Notes: generated by a model from the sequence alone, not told the origin. A stretch of DNA of 64,000 nucleotides from Halalkalibacter alkalisediminis (GCF_028610705.1 NZ_JAQQWT010000001.1:124001-188000); one strand, 5' to 3'. Positions 17,372 to 27,682 are shown, counted from the first letter of the stretch. Translations and numbers: made by a program.

Positions 17372-17611
17372 ATGGTGGTTAAAAATGGTTATGTGTGGAG
17401 TACACTTTTTGGCGGAGTTTTAGGAGCAGCAGGAGTGCTCATGGTGACAACTGAACAAGGTAAAAAATGGAGAAAAGAACTCGTCTATAAAATCAACCAA
17501 ATTGATGGCGCAAGTGTTGTAAATGCACTAAGTGAAACAAGTAAAGATTGGGCAGAATTTGGTGATGTGGTCAAGGTGAAAACTCGTTCTACTAAAAATT
17601 TGAGGACATGA
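17372..17611 (+). CDS. YtxH-like small membrane-anchored protein
   Basis: A 79-residue protein has one N-terminal hydrophobic Gly/Ala segment (WSTLFGGVLGAAGVLMVTT) and then a Lys-rich polar tail, a layout like YtxH-type stress proteins. I prefer the ATG at 17372, four bases after GAGGTG, to the GTG at 17366. The family assignment is tentative. Confidence 0.65.
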   Translation: MVVKNGYVWSTLFGGVLGAAGVLMVTTEQGKKWRKELVYKINQIDGASVVNALSETSKDWAEFGDVVKVKTRSTKNLRT

Positions 17612-17763
17612 ATATACAATACCGTTACTTTGACAGAAGCATTTTAAGTGTTTGTCTATATAAACGATCAGAATGATGTAATGCGCGTCATTATTCTGAT
17701 CGTTTTTCTATTCATGATTGTCCACCCTATGTTAAAATGGATAAGGATAAAGGTGGGATTAAG

Positions 17764-18882
17764 ATGGAATTAAATACTTGGAAATGGGATGCATTCGTTC
17801 ACTCATTGAATCGCTTAGAATGGACTCATATTGGGATAGCTATTGCTATCTTTTCGGTGTTTTTATTATTCAGAAAAATCTTTACAAGATATATCTTCAA
17901 AATAATATTAGCTACACTCCGAAAAACTCCTACAGAATTGTTTACAAATATCTTGTTATCATTTGAACGACCGCTGAGAGCATTTTGGATTGTTTTAGGA
18001 ACTTACCTGGCTCTTGTATATCTTCCTTTTCATTTTACTACGATTGAATTTGTCGACCATATATATCGGTCAATTATCATCATTTTAATTGGATGGGGTT
18101 TATACAACTATACATCTGAGCATTCGATGGCTTTTTTTCGTTTTGCTCGCAATAGCGACATAGGTGAAGAGAGTATGCTCGTGCCATTTGTCTCTAAAGT
18201 GTTACGATTTGCCGTTGTTGCCCTTACAGTCGTCGTGATAGCGAGTGAGTGGGGGTATGAAATAAGTGGTTTTATTGCAGGACTGGGGCTTGGAGGTTTG
18301 GCTTTTGCATTAGCTGCCCAAGATACGATCGGAAATTTTTTTGGTGGCATAATTATTATTACGGAAAAACCATTTTCAAAAGGAGATTGGATTCAGACAC
18401 CTTCTGTTGAAGGAACCGTTCAAGATATTAGCTTTAGAAGTACTCAAATTCGAACATTTGCTGATTCTATTGTTACGATTCCGAATTCAACATTAGCAAA
18501 TGAACCGATTACGAATTGGTCAGAGATGGGGAAACGTCGCGTTTCGTTTACTATTGGTCTAACGTACTCCACTCCACAAGAGAAAGTGGAAAGCTGTGCA
18601 AGAAGGATTGAAGAAGTATTACGGGGACATGAAGAGGTAGATCAGGAATTGATTATGGTTCGTTTTAATGAATTTAATAATTCAAGTCTTGATATATACA
18701 TCTACTTTTTTACTAAAACAATTGCATGGACAGAGTGGTTTAGAATTAAGGAACATGTTAATTTTGAAATCATGAAAATACTTGAGGAAGAAAATGTTTC
18801 AATTGCGTTCCCTTCGCGAAGTATTTATATGGAAAAGCTAGAAGGAAAAGAGAAAGATGACCTACTAGTACAGGAAAACTAA
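17764..18882 (+). CDS. MscS-family mechanosensitive ion channel
   Basis: This 372-residue protein has several N-terminal TM helices (first at about 25-45) and the conserved pore helix and beta domain, with GLGLGGLAFALAAQDTIGNFFGGIIII followed by FSKGDWIQ. MscS channels open under membrane tension and release solutes on osmotic downshock. The start at 17764 follows AAAGGTGGGA. A second MscS protein is encoded at 26524-27363. It lies upstream of a BCCT osmolyte transporter, which fits an osmotic role. Confidence 0.92.
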   Translation: MELNTWKWDAFVHSLNRLEWTHIGIAIAIFSVFLLFRKIFTRYIFKIILATLRKTPTELFTNILLSFERPLRAFWIVLGTYLALVYLPFHFTTIEFVDHIYRSIIIILIGWGLYNYTSEHSMAFFRFARNSDIGEESMLVPFVSKVLRFAVVALTVVVIASEWGYEISGFIAGLGLGGLAFALAAQDTIGNFFGGIIIITEKPFSKGDWIQTPSVEGTVQDISFRSTQIRTFADSIVTIPNSTLANEPITNWSEMGKRRVSFTIGLTYSTPQEKVESCARRIEEVLRGHEEVDQELIMVRFNEFNNSSLDIYIYFFTKTIAWTEWFRIKEHVNFEIMKILEEENVSIAFPSRSIYMEKLEGKEKDDLLVQEN

Positions 18883-19045
18883 TTTTTTATTTAGGCCAAA
18901 TCGTAGTTGATTTGGTCTTATTCTTATTGAAAGTTTACCCCTCATATATAGTAGGACTATCTAGATGGCAATGAGAAAATTCACTTTCAATAAATATTCA
19001 GGACCTCTTTGTTGCAATCTATAGGAAAGAGGAGATGGTCAACTG

Positions 19046-20542
19046 ATGAGAAATTTAACGATCACGTTTAAGATCTCAGTGATAATCGCCCTAATTTTCG
19101 TATTGTGGGGTGCTTTTTTTCCAGAGTATTTAGGAAACATCATGTCAATCGCACAGGCTTTCTTCTTAAATACATTTGGTTGGTTCTATAATTTAGCCGC
19201 ATCTTTCTTTTTACTCTTTTCTCTTTTTCTGATTTTTAGTAAATTTGGGAAGATCAAGTTAGGAAAAGATACGGACAAGCCTGAATTTAGTCGTGCTACT
19301 TGGTTTGCCATGCTTTTTAGTGCTGGAATGGGGATAGGTCTTTTATTTTATGGCGTATCTGAACCAGTTTCACACTATGCAGCACCGCCTGTAGGTGAGG
19401 GAGGGAGTCGTGAATCTGCGCTACTGGCACTCCGTTATACTTATTTACATTGGGGGTTTCATGCTTGGGCCATATATGCGGTCGTAGCTCTGGCTCTAGC
19501 TTATTTTAAATTTCGAAAGGGTGCACCTGGTTTAATTAGTTCGACTTTATCTCCAATATTAGGAGATCGTGTCAACGGGCCTATAGGCTATACAATTGAT
19601 ATTGTAGCCGTATTTGCCACTGTATTTGGCGTCTGTGCCTCTCTTGGATTAGGATCGCAACAAATTAATGCAGGTTTAAGTTATTTAGTAGGGCTACCGG
19701 TTAATTTTACCGTACAAGTTACCATTATCTTAATCATAACTGTCCTATTTATTTTATCGGCAAGTACGGGAATACAGCGTGGAATTAAATATCTTAGTAA
19801 TACGAATATGATCCTAGCTACAATATTGCTTATAGCGATGTTAATTCTTGGGCCTACGTTGTTTTTATTAAACCTATTTACTCACACGTTAGGTGAATAT
19901 GTTCAAAACCTCCCACAAATGGGTTTGAGAATTTTCCCATTTGATGAAAAAAGGGCAGAGTGGACCCAGGGGTGGACCATTTTTTATTGGGCGTGGTGGA
20001 TTTCTTGGTCTCCTTTTGTTGGAATGTTTATTGCACGGGTATCTAAAGGAAGAACTGTTCGTGAATTTACCATTGCTGTTCTCGTCGTTCCTACTTTGGT
20101 ATGCGCATTTTGGTTTTGTGTTTTTGGAGGGACAGGCATTCACTTAGATCTATTGCAAGGTGTTGATGTTGCCGGACAGAGTTTAGAAACAGGGTTGTTT
20201 TTTGTTTATGAACATTTACCTTTAGGTGGTCTTCTCTCTATTGTAACGGTATTACTTATTACGACGTTTTTTATTACATCAGCAGATTCAGCAACCTTTG
20301 TTTTAGGTATGCAAACCACTGAAGGAAGTATGAACCCTTCTAATTTCATTAAAATCACATGGGGGCTTATCTTATCAGCTTCGGCTATTGTGTTAATGGC
20401 TTCTGGTGGTTTACAAGCACTTCAAACAGCTATTATTGTTAGTGCATTTCCACTTACGATTGTTTTGCTTATTATGAGTATAGCCATTGTGAAAGTCTTT
20501 AAAAGCGAAGTTAAGGTAGCTAAGACAAAAAGGAATAGGTAA
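19046..20542 (+). CDS. BCCT-family betaine/choline/carnitine transporter
   Basis: This 498-residue secondary transporter has 12 predicted TM helices. The BCCT signatures are GMGIGLLFYGVSEP and the aromatic stretch FYWAWWISWSPFVGMFIARVSKGRT. It takes up a quaternary ammonium osmolyte such as glycine betaine with Na+ or H+, most like the OpuD/BetL group; the substrate cannot be fixed from sequence. The ATG follows AAAGAGGAG at a slightly long distance. A paralogue lies on the minus strand at 42937-44556. Confidence 0.93.
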   Translation: MRNLTITFKISVIIALIFVLWGAFFPEYLGNIMSIAQAFFLNTFGWFYNLAASFFLLFSLFLIFSKFGKIKLGKDTDKPEFSRATWFAMLFSAGMGIGLLFYGVSEPVSHYAAPPVGEGGSRESALLALRYTYLHWGFHAWAIYAVVALALAYFKFRKGAPGLISSTLSPILGDRVNGPIGYTIDIVAVFATVFGVCASLGLGSQQINAGLSYLVGLPVNFTVQVTIILIITVLFILSASTGIQRGIKYLSNTNMILATILLIAMLILGPTLFLLNLFTHTLGEYVQNLPQMGLRIFPFDEKRAEWTQGWTIFYWAWWISWSPFVGMFIARVSKGRTVREFTIAVLVVPTLVCAFWFCVFGGTGIHLDLLQGVDVAGQSLETGLFFVYEHLPLGGLLSIVTVLLITTFFITSADSATFVLGMQTTEGSMNPSNFIKITWGLILSASAIVLMASGGLQALQTAIIVSAFPLTIVLLIMSIAIVKVFKSEVKVAKTKRNR

Positions 20543-20548
20543 TAATGT

Positions 20549-20579
20549 AAAACGTTCGAAATAGTTCGAGCGTTTTTTT
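20549..20579 (+). terminator. Intrinsic terminator after the first BCCT gene
   Basis: AACGTTCGAA pairs with TTCGAGCGTT (one G-T wobble) over a 4-nt loop, followed by seven T. Confidence 0.85.
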
Positions 20580-20691
20580 GTTTTTTTATTTTTGATATGA
20601 ATTTGGACAAACATCATATACTTAATTGAATAAACCTTAGTTAAATCGTCAAGTCTTTATAAAGTAAGGTGAATGGAGAGTGGGTGAATCG

Positions 20692-21219
20692 ATGGAAATC
20701 AAAAGATTAGTTCTCTTTATTCTTTTAATCATGTTAGCTGGGTGTGGTCAAACACAAAGTGAAGAAAGAGAGAAAGAGTCAGAAAAAGGTGCTGTCACTG
20801 TTCTTTCACAAGAAAATGCATATCTTTCATTTTCTTGGATCGAGAAAGGTTATAATGGGGTCTTTGTCCCTGTCAATCAAAAACTTGGACAAACTGAAAG
20901 AGAAATAAAAGAAGTAGTTGGGAAACCAGTTAGTGAGGGGAAGTACGAGGGTGGTTTCTTTCTGCAGTATGAAAATGTGACCTATTTTATTAATCCAAAA
21001 ACAAAACGAAATGTAGCCATTGCATTAGATATTAATAGTAAAAAACTTACAGAAGTAGATTTGAAAAGAACATTAGGTACGCCCGATCAAAGTGAGTTTA
21101 ATGAGATGGATGGGCTCTGGATGTATGTCTATGAACTAGATGAATATGAACTCATGTTTGAAGCGCCAGCTGAACATGCTGTTCTTTCACACGCTTGGTT
21201 AAGAGAAAAAATAAAATAG
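20692..21219 (+). CDS. Putative lipoprotein, unidentified
   Basis: This 175-residue protein starts with a short lipoprotein signal ending in the lipobox LAGC (MEIKRLVLFILLIMLAGCGQ). The mature part is acidic and contains two related segments, GQTEREIKEVVGKPVSEGKYEGG and DLKRTLGTPDQSEFNEMDG, like the beta-alpha repeats of small SmpA/BamE-type or YjgB-type lipoproteins. It probably sits on the outer face of the membrane. A GTG start four codons earlier is possible. A terminator follows. Confidence 0.75.
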   Translation: MEIKRLVLFILLIMLAGCGQTQSEEREKESEKGAVTVLSQENAYLSFSWIEKGYNGVFVPVNQKLGQTEREIKEVVGKPVSEGKYEGGFFLQYENVTYFINPKTKRNVAIALDINSKKLTEVDLKRTLGTPDQSEFNEMDGLWMYVYELDEYELMFEAPAEHAVLSHAWLREKIK

Positions 21220-21232
21220 TGATTATTAAAGA

Positions 21233-21256
21233 CAGGCGAGTTAAGTCGCCTTTTTT
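21233..21256 (+). terminator. Intrinsic terminator after the lipoprotein gene
   Basis: AGGCGA and TCGCCT form a 6-bp stem over a 6-nt loop, followed by seven T. Confidence 0.8.
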
Positions 21257-21352
21257 TGCTTTAGTCGATTCGTGTTCATGGAAGAAATAAACTCAATAAA
21301 ATAATTGAATGCAAGCCACCTAAAAAAAAATTAAAAAATATGAAAATTATGG

Positions 21353-21381
21353 TTGCAACAAGGTCAACTCTGTTATATTAT
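21353..21381 (+). promoter_or_regulatory. Sigma-A promoter of aceA
   Basis: TTGCAA at 21353-21358 and TATTAT at 21376-21381 are 17 bp apart. The predicted start near 21388 leaves a leader of about 180 nt before aceA. Confidence 0.65.
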
Positions 21382-21398
21382 AAAAACGTAAGATACAA

Positions 21399-21414
21399 AC
21401 TGTATTAATACAGT
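21399..21414. promoter_or_regulatory. 16-bp perfect palindrome downstream of the aceA promoter
   Basis: ACTGTATTAATACAGT is a perfect palindrome with no spacer, starting about 11 bp after the predicted start site. Its position suits a repressor operator controlling isocitrate lyase. The regulator is unknown. Confidence 0.6.
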
Positions 21415-21450
21415 GTAAGAAATGATCGTAGGGGTTCGAAGGGTAGGTGT

Positions 21451-21558
21451 ATGAGGTCGTACTTGCTGACAAATGGCACTCATCGTTATTTTGTTTTACA
21501 GCTTTATTCTTTGTTTGAAATGGAAGGTTACAAGACTAGTAAACTAAAAAATTATTGA
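21451..21558 (+). CDS. Candidate 35-codon upstream ORF in the aceA leader
   Basis: An ATG after AAGGGTAGGTGT opens a frame of 35 codons (MRSYLLTNGTHRYFVLQLYS... to KLKNY). Its TGA at 21556-21558 overlaps the GAGG of the aceA ribosome-binding site. The spacing would couple translation of the two frames. It could be a leader peptide, a small protein, or a chance frame. Confidence 0.4.
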   Translation: MRSYLLTNGTHRYFVLQLYSLFEMEGYKTSKLKNY

Positions 21559-21570
21559 GGAGAGATGAAC

Positions 21571-22863
21571 ATGATAAACGAATCAAGACAAAGAGAAGCA
21601 AGACAATTAGAGGAACAATGGGCTAATGAATCTAGATGGAGTGGGATTGAAAGACCCTATTCTGGAGAAGATGTTGTTCGTCTAAGAGGGTCACTTCAAG
21701 TTGAACATACACTTGCTCGCCGCGGTGCTGAAAAGCTTTGGAACCTAATAAATGAAGAAGATTTTGTTAACGCTTTAGGCGCATTAACTGGTAACCAAGC
21801 AGTTCAACAAGTGAAGGCGGGTTTGAAAGCGATTTATTTAAGTGGATGGCAAGTAGCCGCAGATGCAAACCTAGCAGGACAGATGTATCCAGACCAAAGC
21901 TTGTACCCGGCAAATAGTGTACCAAGTGTTGTAAAAAGAATTAACCAAGCTCTTCAACGTGCGGATCAAATTCAACATATGGAAGGGGAAGGAGATATCG
22001 ATTACTTTGCTCCAATTGTAGCGGATGCAGAAGCTGGCTTCGGTGGTCAATTAAATGTATTTGAGTTGATGAAGGGAATGATTGAATCTGGTGCATCAGG
22101 TGTACACTTTGAAGATCAACTTGCTTCAGAGAAAAAGTGTGGACATTTAGGTGGAAAGGTACTTATTCCAACACAAACAGCGGTTCGTAATCTTACGGCA
22201 GCTAGACTAGCAGCGGATGTTAGTGGAGTTCCGACTCTTATTATTGCTCGTACAGATGCGGATGCAGCAGATTTAATTACGAGTGACATTGACCCAGCAG
22301 ACCGTCCATTTATTACAGGTGAGCGTACGCCCGAAGGTTTCTATAGAACGAATCCTGGTCTTGATCAAGCAATCGCAAGAGGGCTTGCATATGCACCTTA
22401 TGCAGATCTAATATGGTGCGAAACTTCAAAGCCGTCACTTGAAGAAGCACAACAATTTGCGGATGCTATTCATGCGAAATTCCCTGGCAAGATGCTTGCT
22501 TATAATTGTTCTCCTTCATTCAACTGGGAAGCAAATCTTGATAAAGATACGATTGAAACGTACCAAGTTGAACTTGGGAAAATGGGTTATAAGTTCCAGT
22601 TCGTTACACTTGCAGGTTTCCATGCTTTGAATCATAGTATGTTTGAACTTGCTCATGGCTATAAAACTAGAGGAATGGGAGCATATTCTGAATTACAGCA
22701 AGCTGAATTTGCTAGTGAAACAAAAGGCTATACAGCTACTCGTCATCAACGTGAAGTGGGAACAGGCTACTTTGATGAGATTTCTCAAGTAGTATCAGGA
22801 GGAACTTCATCTACAACCGCTTTAAAAGGTTCAACGGAAGAAGCTCAATTCCAAAAACAATAA
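21571..22863 (+). CDS. aceA: Isocitrate lyase
   Basis: Isocitrate lyase splits isocitrate into glyoxylate and succinate, the first step of the glyoxylate shunt used on acetate or fatty acids. At 430 residues it has the expected size. The catalytic loop KKCGHLGGK with Cys190, the metal site [10 protein letters not shown] and the YNCSPSFNW motif are present. I start at the ATG at 21571, seven bases after GAGGAGA; the ATG at 21565 is too close to that site. No malate synthase gene is adjacent. Confidence 0.96.
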   Translation: MINESRQREARQLEEQWANESRWSGIERPYSGEDVVRLRGSLQVEHTLARRGAEKLWNLINEEDFVNALGALTGNQAVQQVKAGLKAIYLSGWQVAADANLAGQMYPDQSLYPANSVPSVVKRINQALQRADQIQHMEGEGDIDYFAPIVADAEAGFGGQLNVFELMKGMIESGASGVHFEDQLASEKKCGHLGGKVLIPTQTAVRNLTAARLAADVSGVPTLIIARTDADAADLITSDIDPADRPFITGERTPEGFYRTNPGLDQAIARGLAYAPYADLIWCETSKPSLEEAQQFADAIHAKFPGKMLAYNCSPSFNWEANLDKDTIETYQVELGKMGYKFQFVTLAGFHALNHSMFELAHGYKTRGMGAYSELQQAEFASETKGYTATRHQREVGTGYFDEISQVVSGGTSSTTALKGSTEEAQFQKQ

Positions 22864-22876
22864 GAAGGATCGACGG

Positions 22877-22900
22877 CCTCTGCATATTTTTTTGCAGAGG
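22877..22900 (+). terminator. Hairpin terminator after aceA
   Basis: CCTCTGCA and TGCAGAGG form a perfect 8-bp stem over a T-rich loop. The trailing T-run is short. Confidence 0.7.
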
Positions 22901-23091
22901 TTGTTATATTACACGTGTGTATATGTCGGTTACTGTATAACAATTGTATGTGATCGATTTATCACCTGCTAAAATTTCGGACTTGAAAGATTTTTTATCC
23001 CACTCTTTTATGTAACGTCTATAATAGAATTATAGAGATACTGGATGTACAGATGCGTGTCTGTGTTTTTTTAGAGTTGGAGAGGATACAT

Positions 23092-23988
23092 ATGGAAATC
23101 TTTATACAAGTTGTTTTACCCGTTTTATTTGTCTTTTTGATTGGATTTGTTGTACAGAAATGGAAAAGGGTTGATGTGAAAGCCATATCTACGGTAGCTG
23201 TGTACATTATGACACCTTGTTTAGTTTTTCGTACCTTTTATCATACGGAGTTAACCGTTCAATCGTTTTATATGGTCGTTTTCGCAGGGGGGTTATTAAC
23301 GAGTCTAATTCTAATTAATAAGCTGTACGCAATAATAATGAAATTTGACCAATCAACTGAGAGTGGACTTATTTTATCGACAGCATTTATGAATGCAGGC
23401 AATTATGGAGCGCCTATCATATTATTTGCTTATGGTGAGAAAGCTTTTGCTTACTCAATCATGTTTCTTGTCTTGCAATCTATCATTATGAATTGTTTTG
23501 GAGTCTATTATGCTGCTAGAGGGAAAGCTGGAATTGGTGTTGCTCTTAAAGAGGTCGGTAAAATGCCGGCAACGTATGCCGTTTTAATAGGACTCTTCAT
23601 GAAGTTGTTTCAACTACCTGTACCTAGTAATGTAATGTTAACCATTGATATCATTGCAGAGGCTGCTATCCCTACAGTAATGATTATACTAGGTATGCAA
23701 TTAGCGAAAATCGAGTGGGACAACTTCGAATGGGGAAAAGTAATATATGGAACCATTGTCAGACTTTTTGTTTCTCCACTTATAGCCGTTGTTATTATTA
23801 CTATGTTACCTATGGATCCTTTAATGGCCAAAGTTTTAATTGTGTCTGCTGCGATGCCATCAGCTGCCACTATAGTGATGTATGCTGTTCAGTTTGACTC
23901 GCAACCAAGGTTAGTTTCAAGCACAACGTTAATTACGACCGTCATTAGCATTTTTACCATTACGGGCCTTTTAATTATTCTTGGCTAA
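23092..23988 (+). CDS. AEC-family (auxin efflux carrier type) transporter
   Basis: This 298-residue membrane protein has about ten TM helices in two inverted halves, with the family's NAGNYGAPI motif in the first half and SAAMPSAATIVMYA in the second. Bacterial AEC proteins carry malate, malonate or other organic acids, so the substrate is open. The ATG at 23092 follows TTGGAGAGG; the longer upstream reading has no ribosome site. It is a single gene. Confidence 0.87.
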   Translation: MEIFIQVVLPVLFVFLIGFVVQKWKRVDVKAISTVAVYIMTPCLVFRTFYHTELTVQSFYMVVFAGGLLTSLILINKLYAIIMKFDQSTESGLILSTAFMNAGNYGAPIILFAYGEKAFAYSIMFLVLQSIIMNCFGVYYAARGKAGIGVALKEVGKMPATYAVLIGLFMKLFQLPVPSNVMLTIDIIAEAAIPTVMIILGMQLAKIEWDNFEWGKVIYGTIVRLFVSPLIAVVIITMLPMDPLMAKVLIVSAAMPSAATIVMYAVQFDSQPRLVSSTTLITTVISIFTITGLLIILG

Positions 23989-24091
23989 AGTCCATTAGGT
24001 ATTTAAAAGAATTATTCTTTCTGATTGCATTTTTGTTTTGAAATCTTTATCATAATGAAGAGATTGTTTTAAAAAGTAGGAGGACTTAATA

Positions 24092-24814
24092 ATGAAAATG
24101 ATGGATGCAAATGAAATTATTCAATTTATCTCAAAGAGTGAAAAGAAAACACCGGTAAAAGTACATATTAAAGGTGATTTAGAAGGATTAGACTTCGGAG
24201 CTGGAACAAAAGCTTTTATCACAGGTTCTGTTGGAGTACTTTTTGGTGAGTGGAGTGTAATTGAGCCGATCTTAAACGAAAACGAAGCGAAAATTGAAGA
24301 TGTAGTTGTGGAAAACGATCGTCGTAACTCAGCTATTCCTCTTTTAGACATGAAGAACATCAAAGCTCGCATTGAGCCGGGTGCAATCATTCGTGATCAA
24401 GTGGAAATTGGTGATAATGCTGTAATCATGATGGGTGCTAGCATTAACATTGGAGCAGTAATCGGCGAAGGAACAATGATTGATATGAATGTTGTTTTAG
24501 GTGGTCGTGCCACTGTAGGGAAGAATTGTCATATCGGAGCGGGTTCGGTATTAGCTGGCGTAATTGAGCCTCCTTCTGCAAAACCTGTAGTCGTTGAAGA
24601 TGATGTTGTGATCGGAGCAAATTGTGTAGTATTAGAAGGTGTAACAGTTGGTAAAGGTTCAGTTGTTGCTGCTGGAGCAGTTGTGATTGAAGACGTTCCT
24701 CCTAATACTGTAGTTGCTGGTACGCCAGCTCGCGTCATTAAAGAAATTGACGAAAAGACAAAAGGAAAAACAGAAATTAAGCATGAACTTAGACGTTTAA
24801 ACGAAGATAACTAA
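24092..24814 (+). CDS. dapH: Tetrahydrodipicolinate N-acetyltransferase
   Basis: DapH acetylates tetrahydrodipicolinate in the acetylase branch to meso-diaminopimelate and lysine. The 240-residue protein has the N-terminal DapH domain (about 1-85) and a left-handed beta helix of hexapeptide repeats (about 90-205, such as [22 protein letters not shown]). The ATG follows AGGAGG by seven bases. It precedes dapL with the same order as B. subtilis ykuQ-ykuR. Diaminopimelate also feeds peptidoglycan and spore dipicolinate. Confidence 0.96.
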   Translation: MKMMDANEIIQFISKSEKKTPVKVHIKGDLEGLDFGAGTKAFITGSVGVLFGEWSVIEPILNENEAKIEDVVVENDRRNSAIPLLDMKNIKARIEPGAIIRDQVEIGDNAVIMMGASINIGAVIGEGTMIDMNVVLGGRATVGKNCHIGAGSVLAGVIEPPSAKPVVVEDDVVIGANCVVLEGVTVGKGSVVAAGAVVIEDVPPNTVVAGTPARVIKEIDEKTKGKTEIKHELRRLNEDN

Positions 24815-24917
24815 ATTATAATTGGACAAGTAGCTTTGTTGTATGGGATTTTCTCCTATCAGCAAAGCTCTTTCCTTAGATTTTGAATGAAAGAATAATA
24901 AATCGTGGTGATTGTGA

Positions 24918-26036
24918 ATGTTAACAGTAGATGAACTAATTAAAATTAGGCGTGATTTGCACCAGATTCCTGAACTTGGCTATCAAGAAATAAAAACACA
25001 ACGTTATTTATTAGATATAATTGAAAGTTTACCTCAGAGATTTTTGACTATTGAAACATGGAAAACAGGAATATTTGTTCATGTTAAAGGAATAAATGTA
25101 TCTGAAACGATTGCTTATCGTGCTGACATGGACGGTTTACCAATCGAGGAAGAGACATCGTATACTGAATTCAGATCGGTTCACGAAGGAAATATGCATG
25201 CGTGTGGCCATGACCTTCATATGACTATTGCTTTAGGGGTTTTAGCATATTTCGCACATAATCAACCTACAAGCAATCGCTTATTTATCTTCCAACCTGC
25301 TGAGGAGGGTCCTGGAGGAGCGAAACCTATTCTTGAATCAATTCAATTTAAACAATGGAAGATTGATAAAATTATAGCCCTTCACATTGCCCCAGAACAC
25401 CCAGTTGGAACGATTGCGACCAAAGTGGGATTACTGTTCGCTAATACATCGGAGTTGTTCATTACGTTAAAAGGAAAAGGTGGACATGCAGCGTACCCGC
25501 ATACTGCCAATGATATGGTCGTTGCAGCTAGTCATCTCGTAACACAACTTCAAACGATTGTATCACGTAATGTCAATCCTCTAGATGCAGGGGTTGTAAC
25601 CATTGGTGTTATTAGAGGTGGGACAAAACAGAACATTATTGCTGATAAAGCAGTTATTGAAGGCACCATTAGAACAAGATCGATTGAAACAATGAAAAAA
25701 ATAAAAGAACGAATTGAAGCTCTAGTTAAAGGAATTGAATTTGGTTTTGATTGTACTCTATCAATTGATTATGGAGCTAATTATTGTCAAGTCTACAATC
25801 ATGAAGCGGTAACAACAGATTTTATTGCTTTTTCGGAAGCGAAAAAGTCTGTTAATCTGCTGATTTGTGAGGAAGCAATGACAGGGGAAGATTTCGGTTA
25901 TTTTCTAGAAGAAATTCCTGGTTTTATGTTCTGGCTTGGTGTGGATAGCAAGTATGGATTACATGATGCCCGTTTGGAACCAAATGAAGAAGCCATTTCC
26001 TTTGCGGTAGAAACCCTTGTTGACTATTTAAAATGA
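24918..26036 (+). CDS. dapL: N-acetyldiaminopimelate deacetylase
   Basis: This 372-residue M20-family metallohydrolase removes the acetyl group from N-acetyl-LL-diaminopimelate. Metal-binding motifs are visible: [23 protein letters not shown], and [12 protein letters not shown] with the catalytic Glu pair. The lid domain GGHAAYPH follows. It starts 103 bp after dapH and is probably co-transcribed. The position and sequence match B. subtilis ykuR. Some databases use dapL for a different aminotransferase. Confidence 0.95.
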   Translation: MLTVDELIKIRRDLHQIPELGYQEIKTQRYLLDIIESLPQRFLTIETWKTGIFVHVKGINVSETIAYRADMDGLPIEEETSYTEFRSVHEGNMHACGHDLHMTIALGVLAYFAHNQPTSNRLFIFQPAEEGPGGAKPILESIQFKQWKIDKIIALHIAPEHPVGTIATKVGLLFANTSELFITLKGKGGHAAYPHTANDMVVAASHLVTQLQTIVSRNVNPLDAGVVTIGVIRGGTKQNIIADKAVIEGTIRTRSIETMKKIKERIEALVKGIEFGFDCTLSIDYGANYCQVYNHEAVTTDFIAFSEAKKSVNLLICEEAMTGEDFGYFLEEIPGFMFWLGVDSKYGLHDARLEPNEEAISFAVETLVDYLK

Positions 26037-26241
26037 TCATTTGTACGATTTGTAGCCATCAGCTTTTTGCGGATGGTTTTTTCTCTTTTGTGTATGTTAA
26101 GTTATCCATGAGATAAACGTTTACCTTCGTTAGGAAAGCAAAAGAGGTATGGGCTATTTTTAAATCACAATGAATAAATCCCACTAACTTGGGAAATTTA
26201 AGGAATGAAATACACTAACTTTTTCTAGCGGAGGTACAAAC

Positions 26242-26487
26242 ATGCCAAGAATCGGTGTTGAACAATCATTGTCAGACGTACAACAAGAGTTACAATCTAT
26301 GGGGTATGAAGTCGTTCAGTTGAAACAAGAGCAAGATGCTCAAGGGTGTGACTGCTGCGTCATTACAGGTCAAGATCAGAATGTGATGGGTGTTCAAGAT
26401 GCGGCCATTAGAGGATCTGTTATTAATGCCCATGGGATGACAGCGCAAGAGGTTTGCAAGCAAGTTGAACAAAAAGTAGGGCAGTAA
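26242..26487 (+). CDS. ykuS: YkuS-family protein (UPF0180)
   Basis: An 81-residue soluble protein matches YkuS in size, position and content. It has a compact fold with a Cys-rich centre ([19 protein letters not shown]). The function of the family is not known. The gap of about 205 bp to dapL and the clear TAGCGGAGG ribosome site suggest its own transcript. In B. subtilis it also precedes the MscS gene ykuT. Confidence 0.9.
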   Translation: MPRIGVEQSLSDVQQELQSMGYEVVQLKQEQDAQGCDCCVITGQDQNVMGVQDAAIRGSVINAHGMTAQEVCKQVEQKVGQ

Positions 26488-26523
26488 AATAGAGAAGGAG
26501 GCTATTTATAGCCTCCTTATTGT

Positions 26524-27363
26524 TTATTGTTCTTTCTTCTCAATATAGACTTGATGTGGAAAAGGAATTTCAATGTTGTTTGCATCAAGTGCTTCTTTTA
26601 ATACTTTACGAAGTTTACGCTCAACTGCCCATTGTTGCATATTTTCCGTTTTGGCAATCACTCGAATGATCACATCAGAATCTCCTAAACCTTGGACTCC
26701 AACTACATTCGGACCCTCTTTAATTGTTTCATCTTCTGCTGCAATTCGGTCGCAGGCTGCTTGAAGTATAGCAATTGCGTCATCAATGTTATCATCGTAT
26801 GAAATGCTCATATCCACAAGAGCTCGCATGTTTCCGCGAGAATGGTTACTTACATTACCAATTGCTCGGTTAGGTATGAAGTGGAGAGTCCCATCGAACC
26901 CCCGAATTTGTGTATTGCGAAGTCCAACTTGCTCTACGATGCCGTCTACACCACCAGCTGTAACATAGTCATCAACATCGATTTGTTTTTCGAGTAACAA
27001 AAAAAATCCCGTTACTACATCACTAACTAAACCCTGTGCTCCAAAACCAATCGCTAAACCAACTACACCAGCACCAGCGATGAGGCCTGTTGCATCCAAT
27101 CCGAAAATGCTGATAATAATCGTGATAAAAACAAATATTAATACATAAGAAAAAGCGTTAATGGTTAATTTCTCAAGTGTTTTTACTCTTCCAGGCGACA
27201 TGCCTCTTTGTGATTCCATTTTTGAGAAGCTACCAGAAATAAGTCTTTTCCCAACTGACCGTGCAATTAAAAAGGCTAATATTGCCAGTACAATTTGTCC
27301 AATACTCGTTGCGATTGCAATGAGAAAATCTCCTCCCGAATATTGATTCAACCATTGTTCCAT
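26524..27363 (-). CDS. ykuT: MscS-family mechanosensitive channel (YkuT)
   Basis: This 279-residue channel has three N-terminal TM helices and the pore/beta core with GAGVVGLAIGFGAQGLVSDVVTGFFLL followed by EKQIDVDDYVTAGGVDG. It is near the E. coli MscS length. The ATG follows GGAGTGA on the minus strand; the longer reading adds 14 unsupported residues. It is convergent with ykuS, as expected from the conserved yku cluster. It contributes to survival of hypo-osmotic shock by analogy with the family. Confidence 0.93.
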   Translation of the reverse strand: MEQWLNQYSGGDFLIAIATSIGQIVLAILAFLIARSVGKRLISGSFSKMESQRGMSPGRVKTLEKLTINAFSYVLIFVFITIIISIFGLDATGLIAGAGVVGLAIGFGAQGLVSDVVTGFFLLLEKQIDVDDYVTAGGVDGIVEQVGLRNTQIRGFDGTLHFIPNRAIGNVSNHSRGNMRALVDMSISYDDNIDDAIAILQAACDRIAAEDETIKEGPNVVGVQGLGDSDVIIRVIAKTENMQQWAVERKLRKVLKEALDANNIEIPFPHQVYIEKKEQ

Positions 27364-27582
27364 CCAATCACTCCTAAATATATAAATCCTTTTTCCTACG
27401 ATCAATTTACATAATATTCTTTGACCATTGAATCAGCAGGACCCTGTATAAACATCTATCCTAGCATAAATAAAACGGGTGCTCAAATATAAAGGTAGTT
27501 TGTTTTCTCACGGTTTTCTCGATACCTTGTCTTTTTAGGGAGAATGCTGAGCATATTTGTCGCATTACCTTTTAAACATTGC

Positions 27583-27597
27583 TATAATTTAATTATA
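27583..27597. promoter_or_regulatory. AT-rich palindrome in the ykuT-ykuU gap
   Basis: TATAATT-T-AATTATA is a perfect 15-bp inverted repeat about 85 bp upstream of the ykuU -35 box. It could be an operator for the peroxiredoxin gene, but its half-site spacing does not fit the PerR box. The rest of this 390-bp gap holds only the ykuU promoter. Confidence 0.3.
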
Positions 27598-27682
27598 TAA
27601 GCCGTTTAGAAGGGTAAAGTGTGGATATAATACTTTATGTGAAGGAAGTTCATATTTTATTTAGTTTAATTCTTATTTAATA

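Noticed and set aside
27583-27597. Palindrome upstream of the peroxiredoxin gene as a PerR box
   Set aside because: The half-sites are spaced differently from TTATAAT-N-ATTATAA, and it lies far upstream of the promoter.
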